A DNA stretch of 64,000 nt from Spirochaetota bacterium (GCA_022711355.1 JAKLFE010000015.1:1-64000); one strand, 5' to 3'; shown: positions 42,401 through 50,424, counted from the stretch's first letter. The notes: a model not told the origin generated them from the sequence alone. Translations and numbers: made by a program.

Positions 42401-42989
42401 CCCGGCCGTCGAGGAGCTCGAGCATGGCGGCGTCCCCGGCGTCCCAGCCCGCCGGCGAGGCGACCAGGCGCTCGTCGAGGGCCATGCCCCTCGCGGCGAG
42501 GCCGTCGAGGTAGGCGCGGTAGCGCTCCTGGGCGCCGTGGTGGGCGGCCGGCCCGCGGAGGAAGGCGAGCTCGCGGTAGCCGTGGGCCTCGATCGCGTGG
42601 GCGAGGATCTGGGCCATGCCGTCGTAGTAGTCGATGGTGACCGCGGGCATGCCGCCCGCGCCCGCCGAGAGGGCGACGGCGGGCAGGTCGCGGAAGCCCC
42701 GCATGAAGCCTTCCAGGAGCTCGAGGCTCCCGCCGCCGCTGAGCGAGGAGGCCCAGAGCAGCAGGCCGTCGAGGGGGCCCGAGGCCGCGAGCTCGAAGAC
42801 GAAGTTCCGCGAGGCCTCGTGCCCCTCGCGCAGGCCGACCCGGCCGCCGGGAAAGCAGAAGAGGTTGACGTCGGCGCGCTCCGCCTCGTCGGCCACGCTC
42901 GGCCAGACGTCGGCGCTCGCCCCCGTGTGGAGGCTGGCGAGCACGAAGCCGATATGGGGCCGGCCGTTCATCCGCGTCTTCGTCCGCAT
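39477..42989 (-). CDS. One-protein sensor-regulator: LacI-type sugar-binding fold, GAF-like, histidine kinase, two receivers, AraC
   Basis: 1170 residues, no membrane segment and no N-terminal DNA-binding domain. Domains: LacI/PBP1-type fold (about 7-297; HIGFVLASLHTG, DGLLLWASSLSG, AVVAASDLMALRAQ, VFGMNDS), helical then GAF-like region (about 300-570), HisKA with SNVSHELRAPVN (His about 589), HATPase (NLLGNARKFTE, DTGRGI, GAGLGLSI), a degenerate receiver (about 815-925), an intact receiver (VADDDP, AVLDLVMPSL, about 934-1045) and a C-terminal AraC domain (about 1068-1168). It is a cytoplasmic relative of Bacteroides hybrid two-component regulators. It is convergent with GH28, so the pectin island is a plausible target. 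The start is uncertain among three ATGs; a TATCAT box lies 10 nt before the chosen one. Confidence 0.88.
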   Translation of the reverse strand: MRTKTRMNGRPHIGFVLASLHTGASADVWPSVADEAERADVNLFCFPGGRVGLREGHEASRNFVFELAASGPLDGLLLWASSLSGGGSLELLEGFMRGFRDLPAVALSAGAGGMPAVTIDYYDGMAQILAHAIEAHGYRELAFLRGPAAHHGAQERYRAYLDGLAARGMALDERLVASPAGWDAGDAAMLELLDGRGLVPGRDFRAVVAASDLMALRAQRTLQARGYRVPEDAAVFGMNDSVESRLAAPPLTTVHGPFDRLGAEGLRSLLAAIGGTELPPLRRLPAALVLRRSCGCPSASFLLAGEQPAGEAAPPGEGLAAAIRSVVGGPSRVEDEWIRPLLEAWEAALGPGAAEAEGRFFDLLGRLVDRLIRAGAEVGPWQGAVSLLRRSSLASAGAARRARIEDLAGRARVLVAEGAERAMAMRAWEEDRRADELRALDHELLMAMDMGRLSRTLSEALPRLGIMNACLCLYDEGEEGMARLAFCLRDGKEIEGFPGTFPAEELAPPGALPERRFSFVVEPLFFHDSRIGHALLELGPRKGSLYEELRGSISGALRSVILFGKVEEARARAERADEIKTHLLSNVSHELRAPVNIVLGCLDRIGSASPGLPAEAAADLERARSNVEHELSLVNDLLDLSRAEMDELDVSREPVDLGPILSGALSDFAAGAAGRGEVEWRSRLPERLPLVMADKLRIKQVVYNLLGNARKFTERGSITLSAEVVAPNLVIEVSDTGRGIAADRLPHIFEPFLSAQGGSGRSGAGLGLSITRHLVALHFGSIEARSEEGKGSSFRVMLPLPSLEGRLLPAEGRLAGEAAPGGDCLLVVSSRAELDPELEALAARCGLAPRRVGLEEVEAGGLDAAHPRAIAWDLAAAGRAEWSVFRKIRQKPALNGLPFIVLGAEGGQAAFAAKGAASLLEAIMLSCPQGGDAPILVADDDPEARAALRKAIGAALPGLEVVEAPDGAAAWELLAARRPRLAVLDLVMPSLTGIDLVERMRADERFLSTPVLLLTNKVVTMEDVRRLEGRSRVVLQNKGIWDASEAGAGISRLLHGEEPVPEPTSAIAKRTVAYLNANYAANVTRWKLAEAVNASEDYVSRVFHRELGLTPWEYLTRLRVQHAKELLRASSRSVASVAEAVGFSDQAYFSRVFKKAAGTTPQAYRESSRP

Positions 42990-43133
42990 ACGGCTTAGCA
43001 TGATACCGCCGCCGCGGCCGCGGCGCGAGGGGGCCGGAGCGGCCATGGGGGCATCGGCGTTCCGAAATCCGCGCCGCGGAAGGTTATTTTGGAATACCGG
43101 CGCGCCCGAGGGGGCGGACGCGGCATTTTAAAA

Positions 43134-43163
43134 TTGACAAAGCCTTTTTTCAGGCCCTACCAT
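43134..43163 (+). promoter_or_regulatory. Promoter of the Liv transporter operon
   Basis: TTGACA (43134-43139), 18-nt spacer, TACCAT (43158-43163), about 48 nt before a perfect AAGGAGGT. Flanking DNA 43085-43150 is AT-rich compared with the rest. Confidence 0.65.
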
Positions 43164-43217
43164 AGGGGGCGCTCCGGCCCCCGAGGGGGAGGGAGCGACT
43201 CACCAAGGAGGTATTCG

Positions 43218-44360
43218 ATGAGGAAATTCGCTGCGCTCCTCGCCCTGCTCCTGCTTCTCGCGGCCCTGCCCGGGGCCGCCTTCGCCCAGAAGACGGTGAA
43301 ATTCGGCGTATTCGAGCCCCTGACGGGCGCCAACGCCGCCGGCGGCGCCGAGGAGCTAGACGGCATCCGCCTCGCGCAGTCCCTCTATCCGACCGTGAAG
43401 GCCGGCGGGGTCGAGTACAAGATCGAGCTCGCCATCGCCGACAACAAGTCGGACAAGGTCGAGGCCGCCAACGCCGGCCAGAACCTCGTCGACCGCGAGA
43501 AGGTCCAGGTCGTCCTCGGCTCCTGGGGCTCCGGCCTCTCCATGGCCGCGGGCCCGATCTTCCGCGACGCCAAGGTCCCGGCCATCGGCCTGTCCTGCAC
43601 GAACCCCCTGGTCACCAAGGACAACGACTACTACTTCCGCGTCTGCTTCCTCGATCCCTTCCAGGGCACGGTCATGTCGACCTACGCCTTCAACAACCTC
43701 AAGGCCAAGAAGGCCGTCCTCATCCGCGAGGTCTCCAACGACTACTCCGTCGGCCTGGCCAAGTTCTTCGCCGACAACTTCGTCAAGCTCACCGGCGACA
43801 AGGGCGCCGTGCTCGCGACCCTCAACTACAACACCGGCGACCAGGACTTCTCCGCCCAGCTCACCCAGGTCAAGGGCCTGAAGCCGGACGTCATCTTCGC
43901 GCCGGGCAACTACACCGAGAGCGCCCTCATCGTCAAGCAGGCCCGCGAGCTCGGGATCAAGACGCCCTTCCTCGGCGGCGACACCTGGGAGATCGCGGAG
44001 TTCATCAACGTCGGCAAGGCGGCGGTCGAGGGCGCGGTCATGTCGACCTTCTTCGACAACGACGCCCCCCTCACCAAGCTCTCCAAGGTCTTCGTGACCG
44101 AGTACCAGAAGAAGTACGGCAAGCTCCCCTCGGGCACCGCGGTCCTCGGCTTCGACGGCTACCTCCTCGCCATCGACGCGATCAAGCGCGCGAACAGCGT
44201 GGACCCGGTCAAGATCCGCGACGCCCTGGCCAAGACCAAGGGCTTCGAGGGCGCCTCCGGCGTCGTCACCCTCGACGAGAACGGCGACCCGATCAAGAGC
44301 GCCGTCATCAAGGAAGTCAAGGGCGGCAAGTTCGTCTTCAAGACCACCGTCAATCCCTAG
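43218..44360 (+). CDS. Branched-chain amino-acid-type ABC transporter substrate-binding protein
   Basis: 380 residues with a signal peptide (FAALLALLLLLAALPGAAFA / QKTVKFG). It is a type-1 periplasmic binding protein of the Leu/Ile/Val family: FGVFEPLTGANAAGGAEELDGIRLA, VVLGSWGSGLSMAAGPIFRDAKVPAIG (binding loop), IFAPGNYTESALIVKQARELG. It has AAGGAGGT 5 nt before the ATG, the strongest ribosome binding site in the window. The ligand is probably an amino acid, but amides, urea or aromatic acids occur in this family. First gene of a complete five-gene Liv operon. Confidence 0.93.
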   Translation: MRKFAALLALLLLLAALPGAAFAQKTVKFGVFEPLTGANAAGGAEELDGIRLAQSLYPTVKAGGVEYKIELAIADNKSDKVEAANAGQNLVDREKVQVVLGSWGSGLSMAAGPIFRDAKVPAIGLSCTNPLVTKDNDYYFRVCFLDPFQGTVMSTYAFNNLKAKKAVLIREVSNDYSVGLAKFFADNFVKLTGDKGAVLATLNYNTGDQDFSAQLTQVKGLKPDVIFAPGNYTESALIVKQARELGIKTPFLGGDTWEIAEFINVGKAAVEGAVMSTFFDNDAPLTKLSKVFVTEYQKKYGKLPSGTAVLGFDGYLLAIDAIKRANSVDPVKIRDALAKTKGFEGASGVVTLDENGDPIKSAVIKEVKGGKFVFKTTVNP

Positions 44361-44379
44361 GTTCTCGCAACTTCCCAGC

Positions 44380-44411
44380 GGCCCCCTCCCCCATCCCGAG
44401 GGGAGGGGGCC
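44380..44411 (+). promoter_or_regulatory. Stem-loop after the Liv binding-protein gene
   Basis: Stem of 12 bp (44380-44391 with 44400-44411) and an 8-nt loop, no U-run. Between binding protein and permease genes, such a structure usually raises the relative amount of binding-protein mRNA. Confidence 0.6.
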
Positions 44412-44465
44412 GTATCCCCTTAAGCCCGCCGGGGCCCGCGCGCGCGGCGAGCCGAGGAACAGCCC

Positions 44466-45359
44466 ATGGACCGCTCCCTCCTCTTCCAGCAGCTAGCGAA
44501 CGCCCTGAGCCTCGGGAGCCTCTACGCCCTCATCGCCATCGGCTACACGATGGTCTACGGCATCCTGAGGCTCATCAACTTCGCCCACGGCGACGTCTTC
44601 ATGCTCGGGGCCTACATCGCGTTCTACGCCGTCTCGGCCGCGGCGATGCCCTGGTGGGCCGCCTTCGCCGTCGCCATCGGGCTCACCGGCCTCTTCGGGA
44701 TCGGGCTCGAGCGCGTGGCCTACCGCCCCCTGCGCGACTCGCCGAAGATCTCGATCATGATCAGCGCCATCGGCGCCTCCTTCCTCATCGAGAACCTCGG
44801 CGTCGTCGTCTTCGGCGGCCGGCCCAAGAGCTTCGCCAGCATCCCCCTGTTCGACACGGTCGTGCACTTCGGCTCGGTCTCCGTCCTCTCCGTGAGCCTG
44901 TTCATCCCGGTGTTCACGGGGCTCATACTCGCGGTCCTCCTGTGGATCGTCGGCCGGACGAAGACGGGCATGGCGATGCGCGCCGTGTCGACGGACGTCG
45001 ACGCGGCCCGCCTCATGGCGATCGACGTGAACCGCGTCATCTCCTTCACCTTCGGGGTCGGCTCCCTCCTCGCGGCCCTGGGCGGCATCATGTGGACCAT
45101 GAAGTACCCCCAGCTCAACCCCCTCATGGGCGTCATGCCGGGCCTCAAGTGCTTCATCGCCGCCGTCATCGGGGGCATCGGCAACATCGCGGGCGCCGTT
45201 CTCGGGGGGCTCCTCCTGGGCTTCATCGAGATCATGGTGGTGGCCTTCCTTCCCCAGCTCACGGGCTACCGCGACGCCCTCGCCTTCGTCCTCCTCATCG
45301 TCGTGCTCATGGCCAAGCCCTCGGGCCTCCTGGGCAAGCGCCAAGCGGTGAAGGTGTGA
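44466..45359 (+). CDS. livH: Branched-chain amino-acid-type ABC permease LivH
   Basis: 297 residues with about eight membrane segments. LANALSLGSLYALIAIGYTMVYGILRLINFAHGDVFMLGAY is the LivH signature region (N-FAHG-x-x-x-M), and GMAMRAVSTDVDAARLMAID is the cytoplasmic EAA-like loop. It forms the pore with LivM. GAGGAA lies 9 nt upstream of the ATG. The 4-nt gap to livM shows coupling. Confidence 0.95.
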   Translation: MDRSLLFQQLANALSLGSLYALIAIGYTMVYGILRLINFAHGDVFMLGAYIAFYAVSAAAMPWWAAFAVAIGLTGLFGIGLERVAYRPLRDSPKISIMISAIGASFLIENLGVVVFGGRPKSFASIPLFDTVVHFGSVSVLSVSLFIPVFTGLILAVLLWIVGRTKTGMAMRAVSTDVDAARLMAIDVNRVISFTFGVGSLLAALGGIMWTMKYPQLNPLMGVMPGLKCFIAAVIGGIGNIAGAVLGGLLLGFIEIMVVAFLPQLTGYRDALAFVLLIVVLMAKPSGLLGKRQAVKV

Positions 45360-45363
45360 AGCC

Positions 45364-46416
45364 ATGAAGAAGAGAAACGCCATCCTTACCCTCGCGGCCG
45401 CCGCGCTCCTCGCGGGCCTCCTCGCCCTCGGCAGCCGCTACCTGGGCGGCTACGCGATGCGGATCCTGAACCTCTCCGCGATCTACGTCGTCCTCGCCCT
45501 CTCGCTCAACCTCCTGAACGGCTTCACCGGGCTCTTCTCGCTCGGCTCCTCGGGCTTCATGGCCGTAGGCGCCTACGTGAGTGCCCTGCTCACCATGAGC
45601 CCCGAGGTCAAGGAGATGAACTTCTTCCTCGAGCCCCTCGCGCCGGCCCTGGCCGGCCTGCGGCTGCCCTTCATCCCCGCCCTGGCCGCGGCGGGACTCT
45701 GCGCGGCCCTCGCGGGCCTGGTCATCGCCCTGCCCGTCCTGCGCCTCCGCGACGACTACCTCGCGATCGCCACGCTCGGCTTCTCGGAGATCATCCGCGT
45801 CCTGATCACGAACGCGCAGAGCCTCACGAACGGGGCCCAGGGCCTCAAGAACATCCCCAAGAGCGCCACGACCTGGACGGTCTGGGGCACGGCCGCGCTG
45901 GCCGTCGCCTTCATGGCCCTCCTGACCCGATCGAGCTACGGCCGCATGCTCAAGGCGGTGCGCGACGACGAGGTGGCCGCCGAGGCGATGGGAGTCAACG
46001 TCTTCCGCGTGAAGGTGGCGAGCTTCACCATCTCGAGCTTCATGGCCGGCGTGGGCGGCGCCCTCCTCGGCCACATGATCACCACCATCGACCCGAAGAT
46101 GTTCACCTTCATGCTGACCTTCAACATCCTCCTCATCGTCGTGCTCGGCGGCAACGGCTCGATCACCGGATCGGTCATCGCGTCGATCGCGGTGACGGTG
46201 CTCATGGAGGCGATGCGCTTCCTCGACGGACCCTTGAACCTAGGCCTCGTCAAGACCGAGGGATTGCCCGGCCTCCGCATGGTCGTCTTCTCCGCCATGC
46301 TCATGGCCGTCGTCATCTTCCGCCAGCGGGGCCTCATGGGGGATCGGGAGCTTACCTGGGACGCGTTGGCCGATTCCGGGCTCCTGCCCCGCCGCCGGAA
46401 GGGAGGCGCGGCATGA
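45364..46416 (+). CDS. livM: Branched-chain amino-acid-type ABC permease LivM
   Basis: 350 residues, polytopic. ALSLNLLNGFTGLFSLGSSGFMAVGAYVSALL and LRDDYLAIATLGFSEIIRVLITNAQSLTNGAQGL are the LivM signatures; SSYGRMLKAVRDDEVAAEAMGVN is the ATPase-contact loop. It is the heterodimer partner of LivH. The stop overlaps the livG start (ATGA). Confidence 0.95.
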   Translation: MKKRNAILTLAAAALLAGLLALGSRYLGGYAMRILNLSAIYVVLALSLNLLNGFTGLFSLGSSGFMAVGAYVSALLTMSPEVKEMNFFLEPLAPALAGLRLPFIPALAAAGLCAALAGLVIALPVLRLRDDYLAIATLGFSEIIRVLITNAQSLTNGAQGLKNIPKSATTWTVWGTAALAVAFMALLTRSSYGRMLKAVRDDEVAAEAMGVNVFRVKVASFTISSFMAGVGGALLGHMITTIDPKMFTFMLTFNILLIVVLGGNGSITGSVIASIAVTVLMEAMRFLDGPLNLGLVKTEGLPGLRMVVFSAMLMAVVIFRQRGLMGDRELTWDALADSGLLPRRRKGGAA

Positions 46417-47171
46417 AGCTCGAGACCAAGTCGATCACCATGCGCTTCGGGGGCCTGACCGCCGTCTCCGGCCTCGACATGGCCATCGAGCCGGGCGAGA
46501 TCGTCGGGCTCATCGGCCCGAACGGGGCGGGCAAGACCACAGCCTTCAACATGATCACCGGCGTCTACGCGCCGACCGAGGGGCGGGTGCTCCTCGACGG
46601 CCGCGACATCACCGGCTGGAGCCCGCACCGCATCACCGAGGCGGGCATAGCCCGCACCTTCCAGAACATCCGCCTCTTCGGCACGATGAGCGCCCTCGAG
46701 AACGTCCTCGTCGGCTGCGCGCTGCGCGAGCGCCCGACCTTCGTCGGCTCGACCCTCAGGCTGCCCGGGTACCGGCGCCGCGAGCGCGAGTCGCGCGCTT
46801 TCGCGCTCGAGCTCCTCGGGCAGACCGGCCTCGCGGCCCTCGCCGACGAGGGCGCGACGGGGCTGCCCTACGGCGTCCAGCGCAGGCTCGAGATCGCGCG
46901 GGCCCTCGCCACGCGGCCCTCGATGCTCCTCCTGGACGAGCCCGCGGCGGGCATGAACCCGCAGGAGTCCCTGGAGCTCATGGACTTCATCCGCAAGGTG
47001 CGCGACGAGTTCTCCCTGACCATCCTCCTGATCGAGCACCACATGCAGGTGGTGATGGGGGTATGCGAGCGGATGTACGTCCTCGACTACGGCCTCACGA
47101 TCGCCCAGGGCGAGCCCGAGGCCATCAAGCGCGACCAGAAGGTCATCGAAGCCTACCTGGGGGTGGAGTGA
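46413..47171 (+). CDS. livG: Branched-chain amino-acid-type ABC ATPase LivG
   Basis: 252 residues. Walker A GPNGAGKTT, Q-loop, the LivG-type RTFQNIRLFGTMSALENV, signature region PYGVQRRLEIARAL (the usual LSGGQ is replaced by LPYGVQ, common in LivG) and Walker B MLLLDEPAAGMNP with H-loop LIEHHM. It hydrolyses ATP to drive import. The stop and livF start overlap (TGATG). Confidence 0.95.
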   Translation: MKLETKSITMRFGGLTAVSGLDMAIEPGEIVGLIGPNGAGKTTAFNMITGVYAPTEGRVLLDGRDITGWSPHRITEAGIARTFQNIRLFGTMSALENVLVGCALRERPTFVGSTLRLPGYRRRERESRAFALELLGQTGLAALADEGATGLPYGVQRRLEIARALATRPSMLLLDEPAAGMNPQESLELMDFIRKVRDEFSLTILLIEHHMQVVMGVCERMYVLDYGLTIAQGEPEAIKRDQKVIEAYLGVE

Positions 47172-47881
47172 TGCTCGCGATAGAGAAGCTCTCGGTGCAC
47201 TACGGCGGCATCCATGCCCTCCAGGGCATCGGCTTCGAGGTGCCCGACGGCAAGATCGTCTCGCTCATCGGCGCGAACGGCGCGGGCAAGAGCACGACCC
47301 TCAAGTCCATCGTCGGCCTGGTCAAGCCGAGCTCGGGAACGGCGAGCTGGAACGGCGAGGCCCTCACGGGCCTGCCGACCAAGGACATCGTCGAGCGCGG
47401 CGTGGTCCTCGTGCCCGAGGGCCGGCGCGTCTTCGCGAACCTGACGGTGGACGAGAACCTGACCCTCGGCGCCTACGCGCGCAAGGACAAGGATGGGATA
47501 GCCGCGGACAGGAAGCGGGTCTTCGAGCTCTTCCCCAGGCTCGACGAGCGCAAGAGGCAGAAAGCCGGCACCCTCTCCGGCGGGGAGCAGCAGATGCTCG
47601 CCGTGGGGCGGGCCCTCATGTCCCGCCCGAAGCTCCTCATGATGGACGAGCCCTCCCTCGGGCTCGCGCCCATCGTGGTCAAGATGATCTTCGGCATCGT
47701 GCGCGAGATCAACAGGACCGGGGTCACCGTCCTCCTCATCGAGCAGAACGCCAAGGCCGCCCTCGAGATCGCGGACCGGGGCTACGTCCTGGAGACCGGC
47801 CGAATCACCCTCCAGGGCAGCGGGGCCGAGCTCCTCGCCGACGACCGGGTGCGCAAGGCATACCTCGGAGAGGCGCAGTAG
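47171..47881 (+). CDS. livF: Branched-chain amino-acid-type ABC ATPase LivF
   Basis: 236 residues. Walker A GANGAGKST, VVLVPEGRRVFANLTVDENL (LivF hallmark), signature TLSGGEQQMLAVGRAL and Walker B LLMMDEPSLGLAP. It pairs with LivG. Last gene of the operon; no terminator hairpin follows at once, but a diverged palindromic repeat element begins about 90 nt downstream. Confidence 0.95.
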   Translation: MLAIEKLSVHYGGIHALQGIGFEVPDGKIVSLIGANGAGKSTTLKSIVGLVKPSSGTASWNGEALTGLPTKDIVERGVVLVPEGRRVFANLTVDENLTLGAYARKDKDGIAADRKRVFELFPRLDERKRQKAGTLSGGEQQMLAVGRALMSRPKLLMMDEPSLGLAPIVVKMIFGIVREINRTGVTVLLIEQNAKAALEIADRGYVLETGRITLQGSGAELLADDRVRKAYLGEAQ

Positions 47882-47969
47882 GACCGGGGGCCGGCTCGTC
47901 GGCGGCAGAGAGAAAACGAATAGATAGCTGAGAGGCTGAGAGGTGGATGGAAGAGGGTGTTAAAAAGAG

Positions 47970-48074
47970 CCTTCTCTCACCCTGCGCCTCTGCGTCTCTC
48001 TCTTATACAGCCGCAGAGACGCTGAGGCGAGAGAAGCAGCAAACGCCCTAGCCCCCTCTGCGCCGCTGCGGTTA
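47970..48074. repeat. Diverged palindromic element, copy B
   Basis: Related to the CACAGAGG element but with C/G in place of T/A: GCCTCTGCGTCTC (47986-47998) pairs with GAGACGCTGAGGC (48016-48028) with one mismatch. Outer arms CTTCTCTC (47971-47978) and GAGAGAAG (48029-48036) extend the hairpin. On the minus strand the right edge reads AACCGCAGCGGCGCAGAGG, the GC version of the left edge of the other copies. Confidence 0.65.
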
Positions 48075-48097
48075 TCTACGAGCGGTCGGGGCTACGA

Positions 48098-48916
48098 TCA
48101 GGCCGAGGAGGCGCGGTAGGCGGCGGGGCTCTCGCCCCTGAGCCGCGCGAAGGTCCGGCTGAAGTGCGGACGGTCGGAGAAGCCCAGCTCCTCGGCAATC
48201 TCCTCGATGGTCGAGTCCGTGTGCCGGAGCATGATGCAGGCCTCGTCGATCCTGATCCTGAGCGAGTAGGCATGGAGCGAGAGCCCGACCTGGGCGCGCA
48301 TGGCGCGCTCGAGGCTGGGCACGCTCATGCCCAGCTCGCGGGCGAGCTCAGCGTTCGAAGGCGGGCTCGCGAGCGAGGCCCGCACCGCGGCGGCCACCCG
48401 GGCCGCGAGCTCCCCGCCCTCCGCCGAGCCGGGCAGGCGCGAGGAAGGGAAGGCGGCGAGTCGGCCGTAGATCAGGCCTGCGGCCAGGAGGGAGGCCTTG
48501 GCCCTCGGCGCGCCGTCGCCCGCCGCGCCGAGCCGGGCCCGATCCGGGCCGCCCGCGAGGCCCTCCGCCGCGTCGGCCAGCGCGCGCAGGGCTGCCAGCT
48601 CGGCCCGCGAGGCGCTCGCGGCGAGCACGCAGGGCTCGGCCCGGTCGAAGGGGGGCCCCGCGAGGAAATGGACGTAGAGGTGGTCCATGGGCGATTCGGC
48701 GCGGGCCGAGAAATGGGTCTCGGGCGGGATGAGGAGGACCCTCGGCCCCTCGAGCGCGTAGCGCTTCCCGCCGAGGCCCAGCCTCCCCCGCCCCGCCGCG
48801 TTCCAGTACAGGCGCCAGAATGGGGCGGCGCAGTCGGGATAGTCCCAGATGGACAGGCCCGCGGCGAAATCGACGAGGACGATCTTGAGCGCGGGCAGGG
48901 GAAAGGCCTCTCTCAT
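48098..48916 (-). CDS. AraC-family transcriptional regulator
   Basis: 272 residues. The N-terminal half is a cupin-like sensor (GLSIWDYPDCAAPFWRLYW, GPRVLLIPPETHFSARAESPMDHLYVHF), typical of sugar-responsive AraC regulators. The C-terminal double helix-turn-helix has NAELARELGMSVPSLERAM and TIEEIAEELGFSDRPHFSRTFARLRGESPAAYR. It is divergent from the GH29 fucosidase gene, which it probably activates. The start codon is 6 nt after a perfect TATAAT and has no Shine-Dalgarno, so the mRNA is probably leaderless. Confidence 0.93.
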   Translation of the reverse strand: MREAFPLPALKIVLVDFAAGLSIWDYPDCAAPFWRLYWNAAGRGRLGLGGKRYALEGPRVLLIPPETHFSARAESPMDHLYVHFLAGPPFDRAEPCVLAASASRAELAALRALADAAEGLAGGPDRARLGAAGDGAPRAKASLLAAGLIYGRLAAFPSSRLPGSAEGGELAARVAAAVRASLASPPSNAELARELGMSVPSLERAMRAQVGLSLHAYSLRIRIDEACIMLRHTDSTIEEIAEELGFSDRPHFSRTFARLRGESPAAYRASSA

Positions 48917-48922
48917 GAGCCG

Positions 48923-48928
48923 ATTATA
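48923..48928 (-). promoter_or_regulatory. TATAAT box of the AraC regulator gene, predicted leaderless
   Basis: Perfect -10 consensus on the minus strand ending 6 nt before the ATG. The -35 region is an AT run (TATATATA) rather than TTGACA. Confidence 0.55.
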
Positions 48929-48954
48929 CCTAGGTTTTGATCAATATATATATA

Positions 48955-48995
48955 GCTATCGACCTGGCGCTGGTATTGAATATGCATACGATAGC
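48955..48995. promoter_or_regulatory. Inverted repeat in the araC/fucosidase divergent region
   Basis: GCTATCG (48955-48961) and CGATAGC (48989-48995), with the 8-bp palindrome TATGCATA (48981-48988) between them. It is a candidate site for the adjacent AraC regulator, just upstream of the fucosidase Shine-Dalgarno. Confidence 0.35.
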
Positions 48996-49013
48996 CGTAT
49001 CCAGGGAGGGCCT

Positions 49014-50327
49014 ATGACCGATCTCCTCGCCGAGAGGGAGCGCCGCGTGCAGTGGTTCCAGGAGGCCCGCTTCGGCATGTTCATCCACTGGGGCCTGTAC
49101 TCGATCCCCGCCAAGATGGAGTGGGTCCGCTCGGTCGAGCGCATGGGGCCGGAGGCCTACCGGGAGTACTTCGACAGCTTCGACCCGGCCGGTTTCGAGC
49201 CGCGGGAATGGGCCCGGCTGGCCAAGCGCGCGGGCATGAAGTACGCGGTCCTCACGGCCAAGCACCACGACGGCTTCTGCCTCTTCGATTCGAAGCTCAC
49301 CGACTTCAAGGCGACGAACACGAGGGCCGGGCGCGACCTCGTGGCCGAGTACCTCGAGGCCTTCCGCGCCGAGGGCATCGAGGCCGGGCTCTATTTCTCG
49401 CTCATCGACTGGGAGCACCCCGACTACCCCCACTACGGCGACCGCCACCACCCCCAGCGCGACGACGAGGCCTGGAAGGGCCGCGAGCATCGCTGGGAGC
49501 GCTACCTCGCGTACCTGCACGGCCAGGTCCGCGAGCTGTGCGCGAACTACGGCAAGCTCCCCATCCTCTGGTTCGACTTCTCCTACGGCGAGATGTCCGG
49601 CGAGAGATGGGGCGCCTCGGAGCTCATCCGCATGGTCCGCTCCCTCCAGCCCGACGCGGTCATCGACAACCGCCTCGAGGCCTCGGGCGAGAGCCTGGGG
49701 TCGATGTACTCGGGGCACCCGACCGAGTACGCCGGGGACTTCGCCTCGCCCGAGCAGATCGTGCCCCCCGAGGGCGTCACCGACGTCCACGGGAAGCCCC
49801 TGCCCTGGGAGGCCTGCGTGACCATGAACAACCACTGGGGCTACTCGGCGGCCGACCGGCAGTGGAAGAGCCCCCGGCAGCTCGTCCGCAAGCTCGTCGA
49901 GTGCGTCGCGAAGGGCGGGAACCTCATCCTCAACGTCGGCCCCGACGCCCGGGGGAGGATTCCCGAGGGCTCGGCGCGGGCGCTCGAAGCCATCGGCCGA
50001 TGGATGTCGCGCAACTCGCCGTCGATCTACGGCTGCGGCAACGCGCGCAGGCCCAAGCCCGAGTGGGGCTACTTCACCGCGAAGGGCGGCAAGCTCTACG
50101 CCCACGTCTTCGAGACGCCGATCGGCTCCCTCTGCCTCCCGGGCCTCGGGGGCGGCAAGATCGCGCGCATGCGCCTCCTGGCCGACGGCTCCGAGCTCAG
50201 GGAGAACGAGGCATGGAACACCAAGCTCTTCAAGGACTGCGCCTTCGTGAACTTCGGGGAGCCGGCCGAGCTGACCCATCCCCTGCCCGACGAGGACGAC
50301 ACGGTCATAGAGATCGAGCTGGCCTAG
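49014..50327 (+). CDS. Alpha-L-fucosidase (GH29)
   Basis: 437 residues, cytoplasmic (no signal peptide). RVQWFQEARFGMFIHWGLYSIPA, AKHHDGFCLFDSKLTDF, the nucleophile Asp in ILWFDFSYGE (about residue 187) and NGGNLILNVGPDARGRIP-like segment (KGGNLILNVGPDARG) define GH29. It releases L-fucose from fucosylated oligosaccharides such as xyloglucan, rhamnogalacturonan-II or host glycans. AGGGAGG lies 6 nt before the ATG. It is followed by a strong terminator, so it is monocistronic. The adjacent divergent AraC regulator and the oligosaccharide transporter next door suggest oligosaccharides enter intact. Confidence 0.94.
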   Translation: MTDLLAERERRVQWFQEARFGMFIHWGLYSIPAKMEWVRSVERMGPEAYREYFDSFDPAGFEPREWARLAKRAGMKYAVLTAKHHDGFCLFDSKLTDFKATNTRAGRDLVAEYLEAFRAEGIEAGLYFSLIDWEHPDYPHYGDRHHPQRDDEAWKGREHRWERYLAYLHGQVRELCANYGKLPILWFDFSYGEMSGERWGASELIRMVRSLQPDAVIDNRLEASGESLGSMYSGHPTEYAGDFASPEQIVPPEGVTDVHGKPLPWEACVTMNNHWGYSAADRQWKSPRQLVRKLVECVAKGGNLILNVGPDARGRIPEGSARALEAIGRWMSRNSPSIYGCGNARRPKPEWGYFTAKGGKLYAHVFETPIGSLCLPGLGGGKIARMRLLADGSELRENEAWNTKLFKDCAFVNFGEPAELTHPLPDEDDTVIEIELA

Positions 50328-50373
50328 GGACTCCCTCGGCCCGCGCGCGGAAGGGCGCTTGGAAGGGTGGGGC

Positions 50374-50424
50374 GCGGGGAGAGGGAACCTTCCGGAAGGT
50401 TCCCCTCCCCGCTTTGATTATTTC
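50374..50424 (+). terminator. Rho-independent terminator after the fucosidase gene
   Basis: A 22-bp perfect palindrome (50383-50404), extended by GCGGGGA/TCCCCGC (50374-50380 with 50406-50412), is followed by TTTGATTATTT. Confidence 0.75.

Noticed and set aside
39477-43046. Secreted or membrane location of the LacI-fold hybrid kinase
   Set aside because: The sequence before the binding fold is short and basic (Arg-rich) without a hydrophobic core, and no other hydrophobic segment of membrane length is present.
48917-49013. Riboswitch upstream of the fucosidase gene
   Set aside because: The leader is short (under 60 nt) and AT-rich with only small palindromes; nothing resembles a known riboswitch core.
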